NCBI GenBank assembly: GCA_016165875.1
Contig: JABBOT010000080.1
Span: forward strand, 18,572,572 to 18,636,571
Reading direction: 5' to 3'
DNA length: 64,000 nucleotides
Source of the DNA: Acanthopleura granulata
Taxonomy: Eukaryota > Mollusca > Polyplacophora > Chitonida > Chitonidae
A program made the translations under genes and the position numbers. The notes below the pieces were generated by a model. The model was not told the origin of the DNA and did not search any database. It worked only from the letters and a program-made list of their open reading frames with translations. Of the stretch, positions 31,093 to 42,760 are shown piece after piece. The stretch's first letter is position 1. The number at the start of each line of letters is the position of its first letter.

Positions 31093-33869
31093 GTCCAGGA
31101 AGCAATATGTCGCATAGTTTACTCAATACTCATCGCATCTGGGTTGAGGTCTTTTGGGTAGCAAGATTTTGGCTACCTGGTAATCATTTATTTCAGACCA
31201 CACAACCATGTCAATGAAAGTCAAATAAACCAAAAATAGTAATAACCAGCTGGCTGAAGAGGCAGTGTATGTGTCTAGTAAAGCCTTCCTTCTCAGTTCC
31301 TTCCTCTATCATGTACATTGTTCACAGAATCGAAGATACTGCTACTGCTCAGGCTGAAACAAAAAGACATATGTTTTTAAATAAAATACATTCAGAGTGC
31401 TTTTCCTTAGAATTATAAAAAAAAATGGACAATAACAGGAGGAAATCACGGGTTGGGAAAGCCGGAGCAACCGGAGTAAACCACCAACATTTGGCAAGTC
31501 GCTGATGAATACGCACATCATTTTGGTAGGAGTGAAGTTGTCTTCAGCAAATATTTAAATGCTCAGATGTTGTCCACTGCTCACTGTCACCCTTAAGGTC
31601 CATAAACAGTGCAGGGGAGCAATCAACAAATTCCTCAACAAGGCAGGGATTTAACCTACACCTTGCAGTATGCTTAGAGAGTATTAGAATCTGTCAACAG
31701 GATTGTGTGATAATAACTCAAACTATCCACATGAAATACACATGTAATATTGTTCCATTAAATTAAACAATGCAATCTATTTTCAACAGTTATCTGACAT
31801 TTATATGGGCCTATATCAATTCAGAATGTAAATAATCTTTTGGCCCATTTTGCTGAGTCTTGTGGATGAAACATTCCTTTAATCTCTCTGCAACGATTTA
31901 TGCAAGCTCATAAGAATATGTGGACATTTTTGATCACTCCTGAAAGCTAAATGTTCAGTTCTTACATTCAGAAAATCCAACTCAATGCTTACCAATGTCA
32001 ATAAAATTAGTTTGACTAGTGATTCAAAGAGCCGATGCCTAATCTCCTCGAGGAGACCGAGTTGAAGGAGTACAGGGTGTTATTCACTACAGCTTCCATG
32101 TACCCCAAATATTTCTGATCCACACATGGTACACGTACCTGCATCATCAACTGAAACCCGTCATGTTGCAATATATGGACTGGACTGGAGCAGCCCAGAC
32201 AAAATAAGGAGAGCTGCAGTTGTGTATCTAACTTCAAATGGATCTAGTCCAGATCTAAAAGGAAAGAGTATAGTGGGTTGTAATTGCAGAATGGGTTTCT
32301 CTGGAGGAGCAGAGGTAATTAGCACAAACATCAGCTGTGGTGGATAAGTGGACATTTTTACCGAATGGTAAGCCTTACGACTTCTCTATAATTATGCTGT
32401 TGATGTATTTGATTGGTGTTTTACGCCCTACTCAGGAATATTTCACATACAGTAGAGCAGCCAGCATTATAGTTGGAGGAAACTGGGAAGAGTCAGGGAG
32501 AAACCCATGACCATCCACAAGTTGCTGGCAGACCTTCCCACGTGCGGTCGGAAAGGAAGCCAACATGAGCTGAACTTGAACTCACTGCCACCATATTGGC
32601 TCTATGTCCATCCACATATATATGTTGGGGACCTATTGTACTTTATCTAGATGAGGCATATCGGCTCGAGCCATTGTGGACTATACACCTTTCCCATTCG
32701 TCTCATTTCCATACTTCTCGGCCAATGACTTCGAGGTATTAGTAAACCTGATTCACCATGGCTCTGCAAACTGATGACTGGAAGTAGACCTTAATGTTCA
32801 TATCCATGTAAATGTGCATATCCATGTCAACTGAAGAATAAACATTTTTACAGGAGTGAGTTGAGTATGGATTTGTTAAAACTTATAAGATTGATCAAAA
32901 AGGTTCACAGTTTTAATCTAGGAGAGAAATTAACAACGGCAAAAACTGCATCTAGTACTGTATGGCAGGTGGTCACGGGCCGACCGGAATGATAGACAGG
33001 ACAGGCATGAAGACCAGACTGGAGGGGGGTCAGCCACGAATAAGTGACCACAGCACATACACCGTTACTTGGATATCAATCGAAGTAACAGTCAAAAAGC
33101 GCACATTTCAAGCTATACAGAAATATGTCAGATGAAGAACTGCTTTATTTCCAGGTCTATTTTGTGCACAGGACAGAGGAAGATCGCGAAATATCCTCTC
33201 AAGAGTCATGTTGGAGTCACGTGAACAAAACTGGAGAGACAAACATGGGAGATAACCCCTTAAAAACGGCTTCCCAGGCCAGCATTCATGGTTGTGTTTT
33301 TCTTTCGTCCAGTCCAAGAAATAACCCCGAAATTACTCCAAATTATGAGACATTTTAAATATATGGATAGCTTGAAATGTGCTCTTTTCAAGTCTCTTAC
33401 CGGGAGAGTTCTTGTATGGATTAAGGAGGAAAGGATCTCTACGATCAATCATGTATGTTCAAGTCCATTTCAGACTCATTACTAGCAGAAAATGGAAATG
33501 AATGTTGACTTGTTTCTTTTCAAAACCGCTTTGTGCTGTCAAGGCGCGTCAGGTGTATCCAAATTCCTGCTTATAGTGAGTCTGAAATGGACCTGAACAT
33601 GCATTAGTGATCGTACAGATTCTTTCAACTTAATCCACACAAGAAATCGCCATAGGTTGTGGTCTAGAGCGGGTTTAAGGGCGGACTTGAGGCCAACTTG
33701 GTTGCGCTAAGTGAGCCTACGCAAAGGGCCGACTTGATTTTTGAACTCACTCATTAAATGTTGTGGAAGGTACAGATCAGAAATTGCTGAAAACAGACCT
33801 CAACATTCAGTTAAATTAATTGAACTAGTGATCTGCTTCTATTACTCAGCTAGATGTCTTCCTTGCTTA
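31093..33869. other. Non-coding stretch upstream of ASTE1 copy B
   Basis: Counterpart of 3,211-5,958. It contains a partial SINE at about 32,408-32,620 and a 34-bp segment near 33,178 that is absent from copy A. No gene was seen. Confidence 0.6.
32408..32620 (-). mobile_element. Partial tRNA-related SINE (copy B)
   Basis: Duplicate of 4,524-4,735. It keeps GTTTTACGCCCTACTCAGG, ATATTTCACATACAG and CAGACCTTCCCACGTGCGG, and retains the AATATTTCAC spacing closer to the family consensus than copy A does. Confidence 0.75.
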
Positions 33870-34366
33870 TTTTTCTTTTATTCGATCATTTACCAGCATA
33901 TATCGTTATACGGTATTTAACGGGAGTCCTAGCGGTAGTCTTCAGTTCATTTGAGTTGGTAGAGCCCTGGACTTCAGCCAGTAAGATTCGAGTTCAAATC
34001 CTGGTGTTTTCTTTTATTCCACCATTTACCAGCATATATCGTTATACGGTATTTAACGGGAGCAGTTGTCTAGTTATTATATTACAATGTAGTCCTAGCG
34101 GTAGTCTTCAGTTCATTTGAATTGGTAGAGCCCTGGACTTCAGCTGGTAAGATTCGAGTTCAAATCCTGGTGTTTTCTTTTATTCCATCATTTACCAGCA
34201 TATATCGTTATATGGTAGTTAACGGGAGCAGTTGTCTAGTTATTATATTAGAATGTACTCCAAGCGGTAGTCTTCAGTTCATTTGAGTTGGTAGAGTGCT
34301 GGACTTCAGCTGGTAAGATCCGAGTTCAAATCCTGGTGTTTTCTTTTATTCCACCATTTACCGGCA
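33870..34366. repeat. 166-bp tRNA-like satellite, three units only
   Basis: Same location and unit as the 47-unit array in copy A. The first unit lacks the GTTGTCTAGTTATTATATTAC segment. The units end in GAGTTCAAATCCTGG, a slightly better B-box context than the CTTGG form that dominates the large array. The short state may be ancestral. Confidence 0.93.
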
Positions 34367-35218
34367 GCTCTTTAAGCTGAACATATCATATTGGTAGATG
34401 TCATTTAGAAAGTGAATTTTTAAGTAACAGTATTATCGTTATTAGAGATTACACTTCCTATATGTAGCACAGGTTCTAGTGCTGAAAACTGGCTGAGACC
34501 TATCCGCGTTTCGAACCAACGACCTCTCAGTTAGGCATCAAATCGCCAACATTACACGTTGACCATCCAGACCACTCGACCAACCAGCCTTCTAGGTAGA
34601 AGGTAGATGGCCGGTAGACTTTACAGCGAACATGCATTACCCCTCTGATGATCAGAAATGACGCAGCTCTCCAAGCTGAACATATCATATTGGTAGATGT
34701 CATTTAGAAATTGAATTTTTAAGTAACAGTATTATCGTTATTAGAGATTACACTTCCTTGTTGTTGTTGTTGTTCACCCCCTAAGTGTTTATGACTCCAG
34801 CCCTGTACACAATCATTGACTCAAACACAACCAAAAAATCTAGTTCACTTACAACAGCAGCCTCCTTTCGCTATAATCACCTTATGCCATTCACGTGAAG
34901 GGTTGAGCAGCTAGCAGTAGATCGCTGTAACCTGAGATTGCCCCGCCCGAGTTTGCCAAAGTCACGCCATCACCGGGCCTGGAGTGAAGGGGACATAACC
35001 ACTACATACAATGCATAGATGAAGTTGTCCGCCAGTCTCATCAATACAAAAACTTGTATTCACTTATTTACTAACTGATTTCATGGCGATAATGTAGGAA
35101 TATCAGATAATACTAATTATTATTATTGACTTGAAAACGAGTATTGTTTTTCGTGTGAAGATTTTGAAAACAACTTTTCAACAAATCATTTTCTTTTTTT
35201 TTTGGATGGGCAACTGAA
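34367..35218. other. Non-coding stretch with a 300-bp direct repeat and SINE head (copy B)
   Basis: Counterpart of 13,761-14,668. A tRNA-like head on the minus strand lies at about 34,452-34,600; its B box reads GGTTCGAAACG rather than a perfect match. A (TTG)n run near 34,756 is one unit longer than in copy A. Confidence 0.6.
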
Positions 35219-35464
35219 TTATTTATTTATGAGATTGGTGCTTTACGCCGTACTCAAAAATATTTCACTTATACGACGCCGGCCAGCATTATGGTGGGAG
35301 GAAACCGGACAGAGTCCTGGGGTTGCTGGCAGACCTTCAAACAAAGGACAGGAGAGGAAGCCGGCATGAGTTGGACTTGAACTCACAGCTACTGCATTGA
35401 TGGGAGACTCTTGAATTATTGCGCTGCGATAGCGCGCTAACCGACTGAGCGACGGAGGCCCCGG
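35219..35464 (-). mobile_element. Near full-length tRNA-derived SINE (copy B)
   Basis: Duplicate of the element at 14,669-14,933. The A box (CGCTCAGTCGGTTAGCGCG) and B box (GAGTTCAAGTCC) are retained on the minus strand. The left target-site copy has mutated to AACTGAA. Confidence 0.85.
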
Positions 35465-36882
35465 GGGGAATTGAAACTTAGTTTCTATCATTGATACACT
35501 AAGGCGGTGATCTTCCTTCCCCAGACGGAAACATTCGGTTCGTTGTTTGCTTTCTTACCTTGCACTTTTGTTTCTATTCAATATTTCCTCATATGATTTT
35601 TCTGCGTAGGTGTTCGGGCCCCAGAGGAAAAGGGTCTTCTCAGTCGGCTCAGCGTTTGGTTCAACAGCATTTGGTTGGTTTTCTGCTGTAATTCTTGCAT
35701 TGTTTTTTTTTTTTTTTTTTCTTTGCATTCAGTATTTCTCTTATTATCACGTGTCGTTTCTGTCTGTTATAATATATCCAGCAAAGTAAGTTTTGCATCG
35801 TAGGTATCACAACTTCCATTATTCGAATATCTGATACACACATTCTTGTATATATGTAAAGACATAGTAAGATACTGGAACCCTTGTGGATGAGATTTGT
35901 CAATCTTTTTCAACGTTATTTTACATTTTGACTCTCCATCTTACATTCCATTTCACACAAGATGAAAACGGAAATCGAATAGTAAATACCTTAAATTTGA
36001 CGAAAAGTACAGCTGGTTGTGAGTTCAGGGTACTAGAATCCCTCAATGGTGAAATTTGGCTTTTTTCTATTTCATATTCTTTTTCGAAATTGTCCTGTCT
36101 TTCCTCTCACTTAAAGATGAAAATCAGATTCGAACTGTAAATACCTTAAATTTGACAAAACGTATAACTTGTTCAACACTCGTGAACCAAGGCAGTTGTG
36201 TTTTCTTAGTTCCTCCTGATGAGGAGGATTAGCTCTAGGAAGGGCCTCTGGTAAATGTGTATTGTCTCCTGATATAAATTGTGCATGGCTGTTTGGGTAG
36301 ACTACTCAAGCAGACCTATTAACTAAAACAACAGCTTTAATCACCCCACTGGGGTGCCATTGGGGAGGGGTTTATAATTACATTCTAACAGGTTTTGCTC
36401 AGAAGTATTAAGATAAAGAACAAATTTACCCTTTCAAGGAGCAAGATAAATTGTATAATTTAACATCAGTAGGTTGATATGTTTACATTTTAACTGGAGG
36501 CAGAACAATTCTTGATTAAAACTGATTTGCAAACGAATTAATCACAAATTTTGTCACACGTAATACTACTCCAGATATTTTGGTCTTTCTCCCTTTCTAT
36601 TCTTGAGATGGTTGTGTGGTGAAATACTTTTACTTCTCGCTTATTTTTCGACATATTGCTATGAAATTTAGCACACATGTAACTACATACTTAAGCTCAA
36701 AAAGGGCCCCCACAAATTTATCTTTCCTAATTTTAAAGATATTAGTAAAAGCACATCAAAATTTCAAATATTTTTAATTGTTTGAAAGTTTTAACTTTAA
36801 ATCCTCACCCAGAACAATCTAACACGAATGTTAAAAATCTGTGGGACTGTCCTCTAGTTTGAATAGTAAATTATCCATATAG
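35465..36882. other. Non-coding stretch (copy B)
   Basis: Aligns with 14,934-16,508, minus the 163-bp block. It contains poly-T at about 35,701-35,720 and the two-unit CCTTAAATTTGAC repeat. No gene was seen. Confidence 0.6.
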
Positions 36883-37403
36883 GAAAAAAAAAAAAGAAAA
36901 ATTGAAAAATTAGGAAAATTGGCAATGAAATAGCAATTTTAAAAACAGCTCTCATGTTTCATCAAACTTTAACTTTATGTTGATTAATATTAAAGTTAGG
37001 TAAATTCTGCTAGTTTCTTTGAGATCAGCAGTTGTTCAGCTTTCAGAGTATATATACATATGGCTTTATTTGATCAATTTTTTAGGCTGCACAAGGCAAA
37101 ATTGGAAATTCTGTTGACAAGGGTTGAATTCTTAAGCGAACTGTGTTTCCTTAGTTCCTCTTGATTAAGGTGAGTAACTCTCTGAGGGGATTATAGACCT
37201 TACAAGTTAACTAAAACAACAGCCTTAATCACACCACCAGGGGGAGGGATTTATAAATACATCCAATCAGGTTTTGTTCAGAAATGTCAAGATAAAGCAG
37301 CAATTTACGCTTTGTCACCTCATCAAATAAGGAATATTTTATTTCCAGCAGATACAGAATTGATTTTATGAAAAACTTTTGAGCCCACGACATATGAATG
37401 TGT

Positions 37404-37564
37404 CACAAAAGAATACTACCTAGCTGTGCTTTATTGTGTACCGACTGAAATGAAGTGAGGCCCATTTCAATAACAAGTTTTACGTCGTAAATCTTAATCC
37501 AAAGTCCTAAGTCGTACGTCTTACCAGTCGGTATACAGTAAAGCACAGGTAGTATTCTTTTGTG
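37404..37564. mobile_element. Foldback (MITE-like) element
   Basis: The left arm 37,404-37,447 (CACAAAAGAATACTACCT through GTGTACCGACTG) is the imperfect reverse complement of 37,525-37,564. A second, offset pair of inverted ends (GGCCCATTTCAATAA near 37,459 and TTAGTGAAACGGGACCC near 37,625) resembles the element at 50,321-50,450, so one may be inserted in the other. Confidence 0.55.
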
Positions 37565-37944
37565 AAAAACTCGTACGTTATTTTAGGACCCAAGTTCCGA
37601 CTTGAGACCTTTAGTGAAACGGGACCCAGTATCGTAACAACGTCGGCAAGGGAAAAAAGTGACCATGTGTTGATCTCTTAAGTTTATTAAAATTTCTAAC
37701 GCGTACTTCATACTCACTCTGTCAGGGTTATGGGGCAAGAATACTAGCAGGATTTGGACACGACGAAATCTTTTGAGAGTCGCCCGCTTTTAACAGCTGT
37801 GTGTGATCAAAGCATGTGAGCCCTACAACACATATGGATAATATCTCAATTTGTTTCGCAACTCGTTACAACGTAGAAACTGTCATTACACAGGGAATTA
37901 CCTGGAAGTCTAAGATGCCCGAAATGGAGCCAGAGATTTATTTG

Positions 37945-38083
37945 TTTGATTTGTGTTTTATGCCGCAATCACGAATATTTCACGTATACGACGGCGGCCA
38001 CAATTATTTTGGGAGGAAACCGAGCAGAGCCTGGGGGAAATCCATCACCATCCGCAGGTTTGCTGGCAGACCTCCCCACGGCT
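37945..38083 (-). mobile_element. Truncated tRNA-related SINE
   Basis: Carries TTTTATGCCGCAATCACG, AATATTTCACGTATACGACG, GGGAGGAAACCGAGCAGAGC and the GCTGGCAGACC block of the family at 14,669, but ends before the tRNA head. Confidence 0.75.
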
Positions 38084-38166
38084 TTTTAAAAATAAGTAGT
38101 ATGTATACTACAGAAAATTTCAGTACAGGTCTGGGATTAACTGATATACTCCCGCATGTGCCTTAT

Positions 38167-41100
38167 ACATTCAGTATTGTGCTTGGTGTACATGTACAGA
38201 GATTAGGGGTCCACAGGTATAGGATAGCATTAAAACCGTGACATGGTCCTAACAATCAAGTTGTACAGTTACCACGATACAGCTAAAATACTGCAAGGGG
38301 GGGGGGGGGGGCTGTAAACTTTGTGGTGAGAAAAGTTCAGAACATCTCGTTGTAGTTCATGTCATGTTCTGGATTCGCTGCAGTACTGCAAACTTTTGAC
38401 TGAATACCAGTGACCGGTAAATCAAAAATCTATAGTCTATATCACCTTATATATACATGCAGGTCATACAGCAGTACAATATATCCAGATACCACATTTA
38501 TCTGTTCATCTGATTCCAGTTTAACGCCATGTTCATGCATTTTTGACTTATGCAAATGTAGCAGTTAATGTGTCAGGAAGGAAGGAGATAATATTGAAAT
38601 CTTGCCCAGGACTCGGTAGGCGTTCCTTATAAACCCCCTGATTTAAAGCCGCGGTCAAACTCGCGAGAGTTGGATTAGCTTTAGTGGGCATCGGGCCGCA
38701 TTTTAGGACAGGCCAGCTGCGTTGAGAACAAGGCTGTGGTATACATTGAGTTAAGGAAGATTAAGAAGGTTTAATTTATTGACTTACTTGTTGCTGTTGA
38801 GAGCTTAATTATATAGGATGTTTTCTTGGGTGTTTATGGGTGCATGAAATCGGGGCGCCCAAGTTAAGCCCCTAAACCATATACAGATCTTTATCAAGTT
38901 ACTCACAAACTTTCCTAAGTGTGATAGACAAATATATTGTAAAATGACCAACGCCCAACACGTTTAACGGATAATGAAACTTCAAACAAGCGTTTTTAAT
39001 AAATATACACATATAAGTATGTATTTAGGTGTTAAACATAAGTGTCTAAACATATATATTGGCCTATACTATAATGCTATAATCTCCAAGTGTTTAATAT
39101 TTGATGCATAAAAGTGTTTGTAAGTTAAACATCGAATTTTACAGCGTATGCACACTGTCTATATTGGTGGAACACAATTAAGTGGTCCTCAACGAATGTA
39201 ATGTTCCGCCACCGGCCACACGAGCGTCGTCCAATGCTGATTGTCACCAAGACCCCAGCCAAAGTGGGGGATGCTACAATTAAATACCCTGTACAAGGCC
39301 GGGTATGACCTTGTGTCTCATGCATGAGTCTTTCATTGTTTAGAATGCGATATCATCTTGCAGATCGCCTCATGACATGAGTTCGACACAATCTCTTCAC
39401 CCCTTGAACAATGAAAAAAGCGAACTCGAGCCTTCCTAGAGTCAGTGACCCTAAAAAAAACAATTTACAAATGGCCATCATTTGTCCTTAATGAAAAACA
39501 ACGCCTCCGTGTAAGTTATGGTGTGTTCCATGTACGGGGGACAATTCAGTTCATCGTCATCCAACCATTACCCCAGCGCCAGAAACATCGTCTCCATCTA
39601 AAACCTTCACCAACCTGAAGAAAAAGACATAAAAATGGCATCTGTGTACTTTGGCCAGCGACGCTTTTAAACAATTGTAAGGACGCATACAGGATTATTT
39701 TGGCGAGAAAAGTTGACAGAAACTGCGCTGCAAAGTTTCTGACACGCTCATTCTGTGTACGGTGCCCTCTGATCGTCCATACAGTGGACGCAATGCAGAA
39801 TTGTAAAGCCTTGGTTCTTAGCCATCTTGTTACATCTCTTCAGCGGCAATTATGCATGCAGTTCTGAGAGCGGTTACTATTACAGGTCTGGTGAGATTTT
39901 CCGGAAGACGACTAGAGTAATGACCGATGGAATAGGAAACTCGTAAAATTCCCTCCCACCTTTAACAAAGGGTCCAAAGCCGTGTGCTTCTTTGTTCTGT
40001 CTTGGATTACGTCACACTTCAAGGGGCTACTGGCACTTAGGTAGTACACAAACACTGCAGCGTCACACCACAGCAGAAAAACGACGTGTTTCTCTGTGAT
40101 TTGGACCCTTTTGTGTGGCCCCTCAAAGTCTCCCACTGCGTATTTGTTTTGGATGCGAATTTACGTCAGGGAGGTTTCTCAGATCGACATCTTTCAAGGT
40201 TACACCAGCTCACCAGTCATAGAAGTGAAATATTTTTCAAATGCTGTTCGTCAAATTCATGCCTTAGCCATGACAATTGGTGAGCAAACTGGTAACGCAG
40301 TACTCCTATGTTACTAGTGAACAATCAAATTGGGCTGATTTCTTGGAATAATGTGAAAACTTACGTTGTTATTTTACAATCGTATTTCCACACAATCAAA
40401 ACAAAAACACACCAAAATCTTTGCTGCATGCTCTACACCAATAATTTATTTGCTCAATGAATGAAAATAAATACAATTAAATAAGTTTATGTTATAATTG
40501 TAAAATTTTAATGAAGCCTATACAGCTCTGACTGACGTCCACTTTTTTACAACATTATTTCGCTAAGATTACAAATTGCATATCTTAGCCATCATCTGAT
40601 CTCCGCGATAAGCTCTCCGTAGACTGAGGTATTGGTATTTTTCATGTCACAAAGCACTGACAGAAGAATGTAGCTAAACCCAACACAGTCTGAAGCAAAA
40701 TTTAAGTCACTGGATGTATATTCTTTGTGATCGAGTAGAAATGTACAAGTACTAAAATGACATTTTAATCACTTTCATAACATTATTTTTAATAATAGCA
40801 ATAATGATGATGGACAATATTTCAAATAATGAATGGAAAAACACACATATATTAGTTATAGATTTACCACTTGTTTTAAACTTGCCAAACAAAATTTTCT
40901 TATAGCACATTTAGCTGAGGTTAAGGGCATTGATCTGACAAAGTGACAAAGAATGAAACAAAGACCATGACTTCATTTGATTTTCTTTGTGTGTTTTGCT
41001 AAGTGTGTAAACCAAACAACTTCCGGTGTATCAACAGGGGTTATTCGGACTTCAAAAGACATCAAAAGAATAATAAAACAAAATATGAAACACAAGCCAA

Positions 41101-42699
41101 AATATTCCTACCAGATGCTGATGAAACTTTACATAAATTTGCATAGAATGGTGCATGTAACTCAACAATACAGATCACGGGAGAAATTTCTCTGCAATTT
41201 ATTTACTTATTAAACCTGTTTATACGCAGCATTTTAAGACTTTTACGTTTTTAACCCACTAGAATAATATTAGCAATAACTGTCAACAAAGCAGAAATTT
41301 AGTGTATGCCACATGGATTAATTAATCAATTGATTTGTCCTACTTTTTCGGTAAAGTTAAGGTATCAAAGCCCCAAAGGTTTCGGGCAATTCATTTTAAA
41401 TTTTAACATCAGATATTTATCATTTATCAGAGTAATCAGAACATTTTTGCTCATTCTAGATCAGATGAGATCAACAGCTGATGTTTATTAACATTTGTTC
41501 TGTTATGCCTTTATAAATTCATAAGCCAGTGAGACTGCTTGATGAAGTTTTGTTTGGGTTCCAACTGAACAGCTGACTGTCATGCTGACAATCAAGACTT
41601 AAGGGTCGGATGTCAAATACATGCCACTGGTAACACTTGAATTAAACACTCATGTTTAGCAGATAACGCAGCCAGTCCATAGGAGTGTTCAATATCGGAA
41701 GTAAAGCATCCAATAAAAACAAAAACAAAAAATTAATAGATACGATCTTCTGGCAAAAAGGACACATACAATTACTTGGCAATTACAAGTTAACAATTAT
41801 AGTGGTCGGTACAAAAAATCCTTACCAAGCTAACAACAGAATAAGCATAGAGAAACAATTTTACTAACCCTTTTCTTTTTACATTTAAATTGTAAACATT
41901 TTCAAAGATAAATAACAATCATGAAATTTTCCGGCTGACAGTGGTGACAACCGGTCTCCACTTTTCCTTAGTTACAATATAAAGTAACCTGGCCAAATCA
42001 TCCATGCTTATTTGTAACAAAGCATAAAATTTTCTAATTCATAATTCATAAAGCCTGAAGCACCACTGCCCCAAAATATAGTGAGTAAATATGAAAAGAA
42101 AAGTTAAATTTCCTTATACATCAAACCATTCCATTGATGATGAAATTCAATCATGTCGAGTTTGTGGGGAGGAACCACTACGAATCCTGTACAGATCTGA
42201 GAAATTTGAACTTCCCCATCTTTAACTATTCCACTTCTGTTTGGTGTTTTCTTCATTCTTAATGAAAACAATAATGAAAAAAAATGCACTGGTTGCTCAA
42301 CACATCTTTAAGGCATTTAGTCCATAATAATTCCATGTGCAGTTGTCTCCCTTGCTTCTCCCTTTGTACAAAAATAAAGCTCTGTCACGGAATAGTTCAG
42401 TAAAATGTTTCTGTTCACCTGTGAGAGGGCTGGTACATCAGTCCACTAAAGTCACATGCCACAACTGACAGCTGAGTGGTTATACCCAATCCAAAACATC
42501 GTTATCAAGATGGTGTACATAATCCAAAAAGAGAACTAACACCAACTGTCAGGCACTTTTATCTGATTAGGAATTGTCCTTGGACTGTGACTGAAACGTG
42601 TTAAGAGGAATGTCAACAGCATTCTGCCATCTTGTCCTGTCTGGGAACATATGGAACAAGGTACCAGTCTCATTGTACAGACAAGGCATGAGTCAGGCA
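38167..42699. other. Non-coding stretch and tox 3' region (copy B)
   Basis: Counterpart of about 16,515-21,042. It includes a poly-G run at 38,297-38,312. The frame seen at 17,490-17,837 in copy A is broken here by a stop (TAAC to TATC near 39,352). The part near 41,900-42,699 is likely tox 3' UTR. No independent gene was recognised. Confidence 0.55.
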
Positions 42700-42760
42700 T
42701 CACTTCACCGGTGCATATGTCCCTTGTCTATTGGAGGCCACCCAGGCAGTGAAGACATCC
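42700..42760 (-). CDS. tox: tox last coding exon (copy B, attached to the gene)
   Basis: It starts with the G that completes Arg (AG|G), then encodes [19 protein letters not shown] and TGA. The acceptor is TTTGTTTTTCAG. Its duplicate is the orphan at 21,043-21,103. Confidence 0.92.

Larger units (their letters stand above)
36883..38166. other. 1.28-kb block present in copy B, absent from copy A
   Basis: Copy A runs CCATATAGAAATTATACATTC at 16,501, while copy B interrupts this between CCATATAGG and CTTATACATTC. The block holds an A-rich start, a diverged paralogue of 36,183-36,440 (shared TTAGTTCCTC, ACTAAAACAACAGC and CAGGTTTTG) at about 37,137-37,330, a foldback element, and a truncated SINE. 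It could be an insertion in B or a deletion in A; the internal paralogy slightly favours deletion in A. The 141-codon frame at 37,816 reads through the SINE and is not taken as a gene. Confidence 0.8.

Noticed and set aside
37816..38241. 141-codon plus-strand frame
   Set aside because: It reads through a truncated SINE and the block boundary at 38,166. No domain was seen.
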